From Bubalus kerabau (taxonomy: Eukaryota > Chordata > Mammalia > Artiodactyla > Bovidae), in contig NC_073646.1 in the NCBI RefSeq assembly GCF_029407905.1, forward strand, positions 12,294,001 through 12,358,000: 64,000 nt of DNA. Reading direction: 5' to 3'. The translations under genes and the position numbers were made by a program. Under the pieces are notes generated by a model. That model was not told the DNA's origin. It worked only from the letters and a program-made list of their open reading frames with translations, and did no database searches. This document shows positions 44,620-55,015 of this stretch, piece after piece. Position 1 is the stretch's first letter, and every line of letters starts with the position of its first letter.

Positions 44620-45055
44620 GATGAAATATTAGCTGGGGTGGGAAGGCAGTGATTTGAGAGTATGCAGCTGTTGGTCCCAGCATGGCATTCCCAGGTGATC
44701 CTAATGGGTCTTGACACCTCCTCCTAATTAAAGTGGGTGAGCCAGGGGTGTCTGTTGGGTGGTGATGCATCCGTCACCAGCCCCCACCACAGGGGCAGGT
44801 TTGGGTGATGGACATGTAGAACACAGAGTCTTTGCTCTGCCTGCTCGAAAGCGCAGGTCCAATCCAGAAGCTTCCAGATCGGCTCCCACACCACTGCACT
44901 TCTCCTTGCTGCCTCCGTGTAGCCCACTTGTCCTTGCAAACTGCTGACTCCTCCTCCTGGGTTTATGCAATGTCTTCTGTGTCTTGAAGTCCATCCCGCA
45001 TCCGGTCTAAGGTGGGGATCATGGGTGTAGGCACAGAGGGCAGAGACAGTGGGGC
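44620..45055. other. No gene or repeat recognised
   Basis: Low-repeat stretch. Frames at 44724-45059 overlap on both strands without a domain. Confidence 0.45.
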
Positions 45056-45057
45056 TC

Positions 45058-45160
45058 AAGCCTCGCTTCCACCACTTACTGTGTGGCTTTGGGAAACAGA
45101 CCTAACTTCTCTGAGCCTCCCTTTCCTCATCTGTAAGACGGCACTGGTCATAGTATCTAT
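45058..45160 (+). mobile_element. MIR SINE
   Basis: 'cttccaccacttactgtgtg' and 'cctcatctgtaagacggcac'. Continues at about 45490-45540 after the SINE. Confidence 0.75.
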
Positions 45161-45162
45161 CT

Positions 45163-45490
45163 GAGTTCCCTGGTGGTCTAGTGGTTAGGATTCAGTGCTT
45201 TTCACTGCCGTGGCCCAGGTTCGATCCCTGATTGGGGAACTAAGATCCCATATGTCAAGGAGCACCTAAGCCTGAGCGCCACAACTACTGAGCCCGAGAG
45301 TCACATCTAGAGAGTCATGCACCACAGTGAGGGATCCCACATGATGCAATGAACATCCCATGTGCTGCCACTAAGACCCGAGGCAGTCAAGTAAATAAAT
45401 ATATATTTTAAAATAATAATAATAAAAAATCCTGGTCAGGGAACTGAGATCCTACAAGCCCAGTAGCACAAAGAAAAGAAAAGTCTACCT
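45163..45490 (+). mobile_element. CHR-type SINE with extended tail
   Basis: Full body from 'gagttccctggtggtctagt' to an (aat)n tail at 45405-45430. A second partial copy of the head interior follows ('ggtcagggaactgagatcct'), so the tail holds part of another CHR unit. Confidence 0.82.
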
Positions 45491-45552
45491 ATCTTAAGGG
45501 GACATAAGTGTTTAATGTGATAATCTCTAATAAGAGCTCACCAAATGTGAAC

Positions 45553-45770
45553 TGGGCTTCCCTGGTGGCTCAGAGAGTAAAGAATCCACTGGCAATGCAG
45601 GAGACCCAGGTTTGATCCCTGGGTGGGGAAGATCCCTTGGAGTAGGAAATGGCAACCTGCTCCAGTATTCTTGCCTGGAGGATCCTATGGACAGAGAAGC
45701 CTGGCGGGCTACAGTCCATGGGGTGGCAAAGAGTCAGACACTGAGCGACTAACACTTTCACTTTTTTCCA
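45553..45770 (+). mobile_element. Bov-tA SINE
   Basis: Full, from 'gggcttccctggtggctcag' to 'cgactaacactttcactttt'. Close to the family consensus, so a recent copy. Confidence 0.93.
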
Positions 45771-45812
45771 ATATCAACTATTCATTTAATTAACAAACAA
45801 TTTATCAAGTAC

Positions 45813-46175
45813 CTTCAGTTCAATTCAGTCGCTCAGCTGACTCTTTGCGACCCCATGAATCACAGCACACCGGGCCTCCCTGTCCATCACTAACTCCCAG
45901 AGTGTACTCAAACTCATGTCCATCGAGTTGGTGATGCCATCCAGCCATCTCATCCTCTGTCCTCCCCTTCTTCTCCTGCCCGCAATCCCTCCCAGCATCA
46001 GAGTCTTTTCCAATGAGTCAATTCTTCGCATGAGGTGGCCAAAGTATTGGAGTTTCAGCTTCAACATCAGTCCTTCCAATGAACACCCAGGACTGATCTC
46101 ATTTAGAATGGACTGGTTGGATCTCCTTGCAGTCCAAGGGACTCTCAAGAGTCTTCTCCAACACCACAGTTCTTA
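45813..46175 (-). mobile_element. BovB 3' end, about 360 bp
   Basis: Antisense, young subfamily ('gcccgcaatccctcccagca'), 5'-truncated near 'caacaccacagttc'. Confidence 0.9.
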
Positions 46176-46309
46176 GCCTGCGCCAATTCTTTTTGCTAAG
46201 AACTTGAGATTAAAAAAATTTTAAGGTGAAATGGTTTTTCCTCTTAAGTAATTCACAGTTTAACAGGAATCGGGTCATACATAATATTTAATAAATTGTT
46301 TTCAAAATG

Positions 46310-46600
46310 CTTCCAGATTTATTAACATCTTTGATTTTGATTATAACCCTATGAGGTAGCTCTGATTACTCATATTTTCAAAAACATTTACTTTTATTTA
46401 TTTAGTTAACTGTGCCAGGACTTAGTGGCAGCATGCAGGTTCTAGATCCCCAACCAGGGATTATACCTGGGCCTCCTGTTTTGGGAGCTCGGAGTCTTAG
46501 CCACTGGACCACCAGGGAAGTCCCTGATGACTCATATTTTATAGATGAGGATAAAGGTTCAGAGACCAGGGCAGTGGACTGTGATAAAGAGGAGGCTTCT
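46310..46600 (-). mobile_element. MIR SINE split by a CHR SINE
   Basis: 'accctatgaggtagctctga' on the left; 'tttatagatgaggataaagg' on the right. Confidence 0.7.
46388..46526 (-). mobile_element. CHR-type SINE, short, with target duplication
   Basis: Antisense: 'gttaactgtgccaggactta' to 'ccactggaccaccagggaag'. 'tgattactcatatttt' before and 'tgatgactcatatttt' after are a 16-bp duplication with one mismatch. Confidence 0.88.
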
Positions 46601-47165
46601 GGGAAAAACACACCTGTGTTTCTCCTGTGCTCCGTCACTACTGCCACACTTCACTTCTAGCACCACATGTGTGGGTTTTTCACATGTCAGGCAATTCTCT
46701 GCAACACCATCCAAGTATGCTACAATCCACTTTCAACATGACTCAGAGTTAGTGCAGACGAAGCTGGTTCAAGGATCCATCCCACCAGTGCCCCCACCAA
46801 CTTCAGACACCTATCACGAGTAGTGGGTCCCCAGGTTAACCGTATGTCTTCTAACTTGGCTGCAAATCAAAGGTTCCCATGACCTCTTTCTGGGGTTCCA
46901 TAGTTTGCTACAACAGTTCATAAAAACTCAAACAAGGAGTGATGCAGGGCACATGGAGACACAGCCCATTTGCGGGCTTCTGGAGTGTGTGGGGGCCAGA
47001 CACACATGACCCTGTGACCCTGCAAAGGCTCCTCTCTACCTGAACCAAGTTCAGGTCATGGGCCTTTCTGATCTGGAGGGTTGCTGAGGGCATTGGCTTG
47101 GTATTCAAGCACCCCAGCTATGTGCGTCCCCTTGGTTGACCCTCCAATTCTCTTCTAAAAAAAGG
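46601..47165. other. No gene or repeat recognised
   Basis: Low-repeat stretch; no coding signal. Confidence 0.45.
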
Positions 47166-47169
47166 TGCA

Positions 47170-47550
47170 ACAGTTTGGGGCTGCAAGTCACAGAATGCCT
47201 GTCTAAAAGTGGTCCAAACAGCAAGGACATTTATCCTGTCCTTGAATGAGCAGCCTGGGGTTAAGTGTTTTCAGAGTTGCTTCACTCAGCCCTTTGATGA
47301 TGTCTACACAGACTCTAGGACAGTTTCCCCACAATTTTTGTTTTGTTTTACCTTTCCTCCATGGGTTGCACAAATGCCACAAGCTCGTGATACCTAGAAG
47401 CAGGTAGGGAGGGAAGGAGGGGTTCTTTGAGCACAAATCCTTCTTTTAACCTGAGAGGAAAGTCTTTCCCCAGAGCCCCTTCAGGCTCCCCCTTACACAC
47501 CATTGGCTAGAACTGGGTCACGTGCCCCAGGTCTGGTAATTTCAGCCTAA
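47170..47550. mobile_element. Ancient interspersed repeat, family not assigned
   Basis: 'tctttccccagagcccctt' and 'ggctagaactgggtcacgtg' look like a common mammalian repeat. It seems to continue after 48357 ('ggaccaatcactggatg') and is the target of the MULE-like element. Confidence 0.35.
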
Positions 47551-47633
47551 GCTTCTTTGCCATAGACATCTTTGCCTCAAGCACTTTTGCTGCAAACGTT
47601 TCGCCACATAACTAAATGGCAATTTTGCCATGA
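47551..47633 (+). repeat. Left terminal inverted repeat of the MULE-like element
   Basis: Pairs with 48272-48356. Shared blocks: 'tttgccatagacatctttgc' and 'gccacataactaaatggc'. Confidence 0.85.
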
Positions 47634-47662
47634 AAGATAAAATAATCGGTTGACAATGTGTT

Positions 47663-48100
47663 TTGACAGTTTGGTTTTCAACTGGTTGGAATTTGCTAGC
47701 ACTTCTTCCAGTTAGTGATGTTATTGATGGCTTTATCAAGCTGAAAGATGATGAGGATTTGCCCAAGAATTGTTTCCTTATTTTGAAATGCACTACATTG
47801 AAGGAGAAAGAGGCTGAGGGCCTTGAAGGTTCGGAGTTGAACCCACATGTCCCACAGGACTTTGGAAACCTATGGATGGACGTGTAACAGTAAGTGAGGA
47901 ACACAATGTGTAAGGTTTTCCTGACACATTGTAAATCTCAGTTACAATTACACACCCTGTTATTGGGAAATTAACACCTCTCAATTAAGGAAGATATTTT
48001 AGTGAAAAAGTGCATCCTGAATGAGGAAACAAATCAAGAAGCAAAAAAAAGCATAAAGCACAAAAGGCACTGAAGACAATTGCTTTGGTGCAACCACAAG
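47663..48100 (+). pseudogene. MULE-like transposase C-terminal remnant
   Basis: Two frames. The first is open at 47663-47887, and its early part has the 'LLPVSDVIDGF' block. The second carries the YF/YI, LW and HP blocks from 47767 to about 47973, then a lysine-rich 'KKCILNEETNQEAKK' stretch in a third frame (about 48010-48056). At least one frameshift and several stops. I see no DDE catalytic region, so it cannot be active. Confidence 0.5.
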
Positions 48101-48271
48101 ATCAAATCAGTTTTTTTGCATGCTGTCGCCATGAATCCACACATATTTTAAATGGATTCAAACATTTTGTAGTTCACAATAACATCTTTTAATTTTGTTA
48201 ATCATTTCTCATGTTTCATTAGGTCCTCTTTAAAGTCCCTCTTTCACTTATCATTATTTTACCTTTTACAG

Positions 48272-48356
48272 AAAAATTGCCTTATGGCCATTTAGTTATG
48301 TGGCAAAAAGGTCTGTGGAAAAATTGCTACAGCAAAGATGTCTATGGCAAAGATGC
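48272..48356 (-). repeat. Right terminal inverted repeat of the MULE-like element
   Basis: Inverted copy of 47551-47633. Confidence 0.85.
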
Positions 48357-49050
48357 TCATGAACCGTCATGGCCATGCCTGGACCAATCACTGGATGCTG
48401 CCAGCCTCATCAAATGCCACTGTCCCCACAGTGTTCCTTGAATGACATGGTTCCTGCCTGATATAGGACCTTTACATGTCATAGTCCCTGTGCTTGGAGT
48501 AGCCCCTGTTAATACCAATGCCACCCAGTATCTCGATTAAGTTTTTCAAGGCAAGTTTTCACTGAACCTCTGTAGGCCTCCCTATCCTCCTTGTCAAAAA
48601 GCATTCATATTATTTGCTTGTGTATCTTCTACAATTCTGTGGGGAGGCTGTGCTCAGCTGGATGGTTCTTCAGCTGCTCTCACCTGGCGTCGTGCAGGTA
48701 CTCCAGCGATTGTGACCAGATGGCCTCACTCACAGTGCCTTGGAGGGGACGGCTGGAGGGCTGGCACTTCTCTCTCTCCTCATGTGGTCTTTCATGTGAC
48801 TTGGGATTCTTTATGTGGTGGCTATATTCACACAAGTGCAAAACTGCCACGATTTCTGGAGGCAATAAAGCTATTATTTCTGCTTTATTCCATGTGGTTA
48901 AAATGAGTCACAGGACCACCCCTGATGGGAGTAAAAGTCTGGCATGGGTGTGAGAGGGAAGGTAATGGAAAGAATGCCTCTTCTGCCCACTGCTAGACTA
49001 GATTTTCTTACAGGGTCATCCTAGCTCTAACATTCCAGAATTATACATTT
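48357..49050. other. Ancient repeat remnants, no gene recognised
   Basis: 48640-48960 ('gtgctcagctggatggttct', 'gatggcctcactcacagtgc') looks like an old mammalian interspersed repeat I cannot name. No coding signal. Confidence 0.35.
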
Positions 49051-49062
49051 TTCAGTAAACTT

Positions 49063-49343
49063 GCTGCTGCTGCTGCTGCTGCTGAGTCGCTTCAGTCGTG
49101 TCCGACTCTGTGCAACCCCATAGACGGCAGCACACCAGGCTCCCCCAACCCTGGGATTCTCCAGGCAAGAACACTGGAGAGGGTTGCCATTTCCTTCTCC
49201 AATGCATGAAAGTGAAAAGTGAAAGTGAAGTCGCTCAGTCTTGTCCGACTCTAGCGACCCCATGGACTGCAGCCCACCAGGCTCCTCCATCCGTGGGATT
49301 TTCCAGGCAAGAGTACTGGAGTGGGGTGCCATTGCCTTCTCTG
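49063..49343 (-). mobile_element. Bov-A2 SINE with 11-bp target duplication
   Basis: Antisense with a (gct)8-like tail. 'tcagtaaactt' at 49052-49062 and 49344-49354. Confidence 0.94.
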
Positions 49344-49354
49344 TCAGTAAACTT

Positions 49355-50105
49355 AGTACCCACTTAATTGTCTAACCCAGGACATAATGGAAATATGTGT
49401 CTCTGGTCTCTTTGTTCCTTCTTTGTACTATCTGCTTCTTTCCTAATAAATGTAGAGATTATTGCCTAGAGGGAATAACTGTAAAGCATTTAGCCACATC
49501 TACAAGCTTTTGCTCCCAGAGCTAATGATTTCAGCCTTGTGAGATGTGAGTCACCTTCTCTTTTTCTTCAGAAAGACATTGAAAAGCCACCTCTTCAGAG
49601 GCAAGGGATCATTAACAATGGGAAAGGGAAGGGCCCCTTCCGTTTAATGTGTGGATAAAAGTGGGGTGCTGCAAACAGCCTTTTAGCATGTGACCACAGA
49701 GGTGGGACAGGCTGTCACGGGCTTCAGTTGCCTTGGAAAGGAAGCCACAGGTTCCACTGCAGAAAAGAGAGGTAGGGCGTGGAGCAGCATCCTCCCCAGG
49801 GGGTCAGGAGGCTGACAGTTCTTCCCCAGCCCTCCACCAGAGTCTCTGCCAAGAATAGAGGGATGGGTCATGGGGCTGACCCCGGATGCCATTTCTGACA
49901 GCTTTATAATTATACCATCTATTTGTCAAGTTACTGGTAACCTTTTGATCTTCTCACTGAGGAGCGTGATGTGCCTTTTATCCTAGCCTGATAGTCTAAT
50001 CATCATGTTCTCCCCATCTGCCCCCCCACCCCGCCCTCTGGTCTTCTGGATCACATAGACCACAACCCTGGATTCTCAGGGCCCACTTGGATTCTCTTTC
50101 CTTCT
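49355..50105. other. No gene or repeat recognised
   Basis: Low-repeat island of 750 bp without coding signal. Confidence 0.45.
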
Positions 50106-50109
50106 GCTT

Positions 50110-50215
50110 TTTTCCTATTGTTCAATTACCTTGAACAAGCCCCATCACCTCTCTGAAGTCAGCTTCCTATTAGTGAAATAAAGCATTTTGATTGGATCGT
50201 AAGCATTGGTGACAC
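50110..50215 (+). mobile_element. Possible MIR fragment
   Basis: 'caattaccttgaacaagccc' and 'ttcctattagtgaaataaag' fit a diverged sense MIR. Confidence 0.45.
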
Positions 50216-50329
50216 AGAATACCAGACTCAGGCAGCCACATTTCTGACCAAGTCCTCATCCTGTGTCACAGGTGGGCCCACTGCGGAACATCCCCAAATG
50301 GTGTTCCCACGGGCATCTGAGCTGCCCGC

Positions 50330-50540
50330 ATAGTCCACCTCCACCTGAGCCACAGTGACCTTTTCTAACTATAAACTGGATCATTTCACTTCCCAGTACC
50401 ATCCTCACACCTTCCAAGACCAACCTCCCTGTTCCCCGAGGACCCACATGGCCCAGGGTCTGCCCACTTCTCTCTGTTTCATGTCATATCCTCTCTGTCC
50501 TCCAGCCTTCCAGCCTTCAGCTCTTCAAAAGCCCCATGGT
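50330..50540. mobile_element. L2 fragment
   Basis: 'ctataaactggatcatttca' followed by 'caccttccaagaccaacctc' fits L2. Strand uncertain. Confidence 0.5.
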
Positions 50541-50579
50541 CCCTCTGGTCACATCAATTGGTCCTCTGGCCTAGAAAAG

Positions 50580-50775
50580 GTGACTCAGTGGTAAAGAATC
50601 CACCTGCCAGTACAGGAGACACAAGAGACATGGGTTGACTCGTTGGGTCAGGAAGATCCCCTAGGAGAGGAAATGGCCACCCACTCCAGTATTCTTCCCG
50701 GGAGAATTTCATGGACTGGGGAGCCTGGTGGGCAACAGTCAATGGGGTCGCAAAGAGTCAGATGCAACTGAGCAC
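50580..50775 (+). mobile_element. Bov-tA SINE
   Basis: Head start lost, then 'ggtaaagaatccacctgcca' and a full Bov-A unit. 'gcctagaa' flanks both sides. Confidence 0.9.
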
Positions 50776-50879
50776 ACAGCCTAGAACAGGGGTTCTCACA
50801 TTACAATGCTGCACATGACAATCATTCTGGAAACTTAAAAAAACCCAAAGGGCATCCAAGATGGAGAACCAGGAGTCTG

Positions 50880-51085
50880 GGGCACCCTGTTTCCTTTCTT
50901 CATCTCTTACTAATCATGTCCTGCCATCCCAGAGGCCATGTCAAAGTGCCATCCTTGACCCCCACCTATGTCTGAATTAGACCTCTTATTACTTTCACAG
51001 AACCAGGTTCTGTGTTTTCAGAGCACACACCTCAGTTTGTAATTGTCCACTCATGAGTGTGATATTTATTACTGTCACCTGACTG
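50880..51085. mobile_element. L2 fragment
   Basis: 'caccctgtttcctttcttca' to 'ggttctgtgttttcagagca' fits L2. Diverged. Confidence 0.4.
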
Positions 51086-51089
51086 TGAT

Positions 51090-51780
51090 GGCCGGCCTTC
51101 TAGATGGGCCCCAATACTCTCCACTTCCTGGTATTCAGACCCAGTGTGGCCTCTTCCCACAATGCACTGATACCAGTTTTGGATTCTATGACCAACAGCA
51201 TATGGCAGAAGTGATGGTAGACCACCTTGAAGATTAGATTTTAAGGGACGTCCTGGTGGTCCAGTGGCTAAGACTCCATGCTCCCAATGCAGGGGTGCTG
51301 GGTTCAGTCTTGCTTAGGGAATTAGATCCTAGCAGCAGCAACTAAAAATCCCACAAATAAGACCCAGCACAGCCAAATAAATAAATAAATATTAAAAAGA
51401 AAAGATTAGGTTTTAAAAGACTAAGGCTTCTGTCTTGGAGATTCTCTTTGGTCACTTACTTCAGGGGACACCAGCCACCATGTCATAAGGACCCCCTAGA
51501 CAGCCTACAGAGAGACCCATGTGTTGAGGACAAAGGCCTCTGACCAACTGCCAGCAAATAAGAGTCACATGAGTGAGCTTGGAAGTGGATTCTGCAGCTT
51601 TCAGATAATTTCTGTCCCAGCCAATAGCTTGACAGCAACTTAATGACAGACTGGGCCTGAACCTCTCAGCAGAGCTGCTCCTATATCTGCAACCTTCAAA
51701 AAATGTGAGATAATAAAATTTATTACTTTCACATTTTGGGGTGTTTTTTTTACACAGCAGTAAATTACTAATACATTCTC
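51090..51780 (+). mobile_element. MLT1-type MaLR LTR, split by a CHR SINE
   Basis: 'gaccaacagcatatggcaga', 'ggacaccagccaccatgtca', 'gcaacttaatgacagactgg', 'atgtgagataataaaattta' and 'gtaaattactaatacatt' follow the MLT1 LTR in order. Confidence 0.75.
51245..51402 (+). mobile_element. CHR-type SINE with 14-bp target duplication
   Basis: 'gacgtcctggtggtccagtg' to an (aaat)n tail. 'agattagattttaa' at 51231-51244 and 'agattaggttttaa' at 51403-51416. Confidence 0.92.
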
Positions 51781-51784
51781 ATAG

Positions 51785-51885
51785 TTCCATAAGCATGGAG
51801 ACCATGGCTATGATGTTCACCACTCTATTGCCATAGTCTATAGGAAGGCTCAACAAAGATATTTTAGAATTTGTCAATCAAAAAA
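51785..51885 (+). mobile_element. L2 3'-end fragment
   Basis: 'gatgttcaccactctattgc' and 'caacaaagatattttagaat' fit the L2 terminus. Confidence 0.45.
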
Positions 51886-51892
51886 TGGCTCC

Positions 51893-52082
51893 AGGTGCTT
51901 TCTTGGTGGTCCAGTGGCTAAGACTCCCCGCTGCCAATGCAGGGGGCCTGGGTTCAATCCCTGGCCACAGAACTAGATCCCACATGCTTCATTTAAGAGT
52001 TCACATGCCACAACTAAGAATTTGCATGCTGCAACTAAGATTTGATGCAGCCAAACAAGCAAATAAATATTTGTTTAAAAAC
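51893..52082 (+). mobile_element. CHR-type SINE
   Basis: 'ctttcttggtggtccagtgg' to 'gcaaataaatatttgtttaa'. Its body contains a duplicated 'gcatgcYgcaactaag' unit. Confidence 0.88.
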
Positions 52083-52450
52083 GCTTCTCGAGCACCTCCT
52101 CTGGGCTGGTGCTGGACTAGGAAAGAGAGATACAGTGGAGAAGGGGATGGTGTCCTGTCCTCAGGGCATCTACATTCCAGTGGGATTTGGTGAATAAGTG
52201 AGAAGTGGAGTCTAGAAAGAGGAAACAGTTGGAGCAAGAGTGGGGAAGTTTGGAACACAGAGACGTGTGGTGAGTTAGAGAGGATTCAGTCATGAGCAAA
52301 GGGGGTTGGGGCTTCTCTGGCTGTGCATGGGCCTCAGGGAGGTCATGAACTCATTATCCTTGTGTGTAAAATGACATGCAGATGTGCCTTTGGGACATAG
52401 AGGGATTCTACATGACATTAAAGTCTCAAAAGGAAGGTAAAGGATAATTG
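52083..52450. other. No gene recognised; possible ancient repeat
   Basis: 52090-52180 ('gagcacctcctctgggctgg') resembles an old MIR/L2-class repeat. Not assignable. Confidence 0.35.
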
Positions 52451-52454
52451 CTGT

Positions 52455-53103
52455 TGTTGTTCGGTTGCTAATTCATGTCCAACTCTTTGTGACCCCATGG
52501 ACTGCAGCACACCAGGCTTACCTGTCCTTCACTATCTCCCAGAGTCTGTTCAAATTCATGTCCATTGAGTCAGTGATGTCATCCAACCATCTCATCCTCT
52601 GCCACCCTCTTCTTTCACCTTCACTCTTTCCCAGCATCAGGGTCTTTTCTAATGAGTCGGTTCTTCACATCTTGTGGCCAAAGTATTGGAGCTTCAGCAC
52701 CAGTCCTTCCAATGAATATTCAGGGTTGATTTCCTTTAGGATTGACTGATTTGGTTTCCTTGCTGTCCTAGGGACTCTCAAGAGTCTTCTTCAGCACCAC
52801 AGTTTCAAAGCATCAATTCTTTGGTGCTCAGCCTTCTTTATGGTCCAACTCTCACATCCTTTCATGACTACTGGAAAAACCATAGCTTTGACCATATGGA
52901 CCTTTGTTGGCAAAGTGAGGTCTCTGTTTTTGAATATGCTGCCCAAGTATGTCATAGCTTTCCTTCCAAGGAGCAAGTGTCTTTTAATTTCATGGCTGCA
53001 ATCACCATCTGCAATGATTTTAGAGCCCCCCAAAAATAAAATCTGTCACAGCTTCCACTTTTTCCCCTTCTATTTGCTGTGATGTGACCAGATCCCATGA
53101 TCT
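52455..53103 (-). mobile_element. BovB LINE 3' part, about 650 bp
   Basis: Antisense, older subfamily, from a (ttg)n tail to the region just past the RT. Ends in a T12-15 run at 53104. Confidence 0.9.
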
Positions 53104-53382
53104 TTTTTTTTTTTTAAGAATAATAAAGGATATTAGGCCTAGATGAATGCTATAGGTGAGTGCTGTGGACTGAAAGTTTGTGTTCCACATCCTCCCCTCC
53201 TCACATTCATAAGATGAAACCCTCACCCCCAAGGTGATGGTATTTGAAGATGGGGCCCTAGGGAGGTGATCAGATCACAAGGGTGGATCCCTCATAATTG
53301 AGATTAGTGCCCTTGTAAAAATGTAAGAGATAGCTTGCTTCCTCTTTGCTCTCTGCCATGTGAGGACACAATAAGAATGTTG

Positions 53383-53780
53383 TTGCTGTTGTTCAGTCTC
53401 TCAGTCGTGTCCCACTCTTTGTGATCCCATGGACTGCAGCATGCCAGGCTTCCCTGTCCTTCTCTATCTCCAAGAGTTGGTTCAAACCCATGTCTATTGA
53501 TTCAGTGATGCTATCTAACTATCTCCTCCTCTGTTGTCCCCTTCTCCTCCTGCCTTCAATCTTTCCCAGCATAAGGGTCTTTTTCATTGGGTCAGTTCTT
53601 CACATCAGGTGGCCAAAGTATTGGAGCTTCAATTTCAGTCCTTCTAATGAATATTCAGGGTTGATTTACTTTAGGATTGACTCATTTGATGTCCTTGCAG
53701 TCCAAAGGACTCTCAAGAGTCTTCTTTAGCACCACAATTTGAAAGCATCAATTCTTCAGCATTCAGCCTTCTTTATGGCC
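53383..53780 (-). mobile_element. BovB 3' end, about 400 bp, in the LTR
   Basis: Antisense, older subfamily, from a 'gttgttgctgttgttcag' tail to 'cattcagccttctttatgg'. Confidence 0.9.
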
Positions 53781-53792
53781 AATGAGTAGGTG

Positions 53793-53916
53793 TGTGTTAA
53801 GTCACTTCAGTCATGCCTGACTCTTTGCGACTCCATGGACTATAACCCAGCAGGCTCCTCTGTCTATGGGGTTTTCCAAGCAAGAATACTGCAGTGGGTT
53901 GCCATTTCCTTCTCCA
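53793..53916 (-). mobile_element. Bov-A SINE with 12-bp target duplication
   Basis: One antisense Bov-A unit. 'aatgagtaggtg' at 53781-53792 and 'aatgagaaggtg' at 53917-53928. Confidence 0.9.
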
Positions 53917-54129
53917 AATGAGAAGGTGGCCATCCACAAATTAGCAGACTCCAGATCTGCCAGCATCTTGATCTTGGACTCCCAGCCTCCAGAACTGTGA
54001 GAACTAAATGTCTTTTGTTTAAACCACCCAGTCTGTGTTCACTGGTTCTATCAGCCCAGACTAAGGCAGGGAGGCAGGTGGTGGTCTTCCAATACAGCCA
54101 GTTCCTATTCTTGTGGGCAGGAAGGCAGA

Positions 54130-54335
54130 ATGGGGAGAAAGTTGGACTTTGGGTTTAATTATATGCTCTGACATCCACCATCTGCAGACTGTGGACAAGC
54201 TACCATCTGAAGCCTCAGATTCTGCACCTGTACACTGAGTACTAGAGGAACGGCTTCATTTTCTCATGAAAATGGAATAGGACATGGATGTCAAGCTCTG
54301 AGCCCAGAGCCTGCTGCCCAACAAAGGCCTAGTGA
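54130..54335 (+). mobile_element. MIR SINE
   Basis: Sense, diverged: 'gctctgacatccaccatctg', 'gcctcagattctgcacctgt', 'gagcctgctgcccaac'. Confidence 0.55.
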
Positions 54336-54394
54336 CAGCTGTTAAGATCCTTAATGGGGTGAAAGAGATTTGAGTTCTGATGTCTTTTTTCTCA

Positions 54395-54606
54395 GGGCTT
54401 CTCTGGTGGCTCAGTGGTAAAGACTCTGCCTGGAATGCAGGAGCCCCAAGTTTGATCCCTGGGTTGGGAAGATCCCCTGGAGAAGGAAATGGCAACCCAC
54501 TCCAGGATTCTTGCCTAGGAAATCCCATGGACAGAGGAGCCTGGGAATCTACAGTCCATGGGATCACAAAGAGTCAGACACAACTGAGCAATTGAGCACA
54601 CATGCA
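54395..54606 (+). mobile_element. Bov-tA SINE with target duplication
   Basis: Full, 'gggcttctctggtggctcag' to 'gcaattgagcacacatgc'. 'ttttttctca' at 54385-54394 and 54607-54616. Confidence 0.93.
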
Positions 54607-54619
54607 TTTTTTCTCAATA

Positions 54620-54980
54620 CTTTTAAATGAAAAAATTTCAAATATAATGAAACATTGTAAAGGCTTTGCAATGAACACAAACATACCCACCACCCAGGTC
54701 ATACCATTAAAGTTTTGCTGTATCTGATTTATCATAGAGCTATCCGCCACTGTCTACCAGACAGCGGTGTTGCCTGACTGATGTTCTCAGACTGTAATTA
54801 AAAATCTTTACTAGTTAAGAATCATTAATTCTTCAAAGCTCAATGGAACTCTGGCACTGAGGAATTCAAACAAGTCCCTTGCTCTTTTTCCTTTTTAAAC
54901 AAAAGCACATGGTGAAATTTATCATATCAATGAATATTTGTACCTGCTCTAATCCTTTAGGTATTGAACGATTTTCCTTT
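54620..54980. other. Possible old L1 3' sequence; no gene recognised
   Basis: 54640-54740 ('tgaacacaaacatacccacc') resembles antisense L1 3' sequence. The remainder is low-repeat. Confidence 0.35.
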
Positions 54981-55015
54981 CTCCTGGGTTCGATTTCATG
55001 ACAATAAATGGTACC

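Larger units (their letters stand above)
47551..48356 (+). mobile_element. MULE/MuDR-like DNA transposon with long terminal inverted repeats
   Basis: 806-bp element. The two ends are inverted copies of about 80 bp. The outer 25 bases ('ttctttgccatagacatctt' region) agree at all but one position, and an inner 'gccacataactaaatggc' block is identical; the middle has indels. Between the ends are transposase traces in one frame despite stops: 'ELFPYFEMHYIEGERG' from 47767, 'LWKPMDGRV' from 47860 and 'ITHPVIGKL' from 47947. An upstream frame holds 'LLALLPVSDVIDGFIKL'. Order and spacing recall the YF..YIG, LW and HP.IW.F blocks of MULE (Phantom/FLYWCH-type) transposases. The N-terminal catalytic half is missing. 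Target duplication is not clear. Naming is inference; the inverted repeats are direct. Confidence 0.68.
53155..54066 (+). mobile_element. MST/THE1-type MaLR LTR with two nested insertions
   Basis: Left part: 'gctgtggactgaaagtttgt', 'cccccaaggtgatggtattt', 'ctctgccatgtgaggacaca' (to 53378). Right part: 'cagcatcttgatcttggact', 'ccagcctccagaactgtgag' and 'cccagactaaggca' (53929-54066). About 360 bp of LTR once the insertions are removed. Confidence 0.82.

Noticed and set aside
45163..45240. tRNA-Glu-like gene
   Set aside because: A-box and B-box similarity belongs to the head of a CHR SINE; the acceptor stem cannot form a mature tRNA and an A-rich SINE tail follows. The same applies to every Bov-tA head.
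47663..47887. 74-codon frame as a possible host micro-protein
   Set aside because: It lies between the inverted repeats of the MULE-like element and changes frame relative to the downstream transposase traces.
49063..49086. CRISPR-like or coding triplet repeat
   Set aside because: It is the (TGC)n tail of a Bov-A2.
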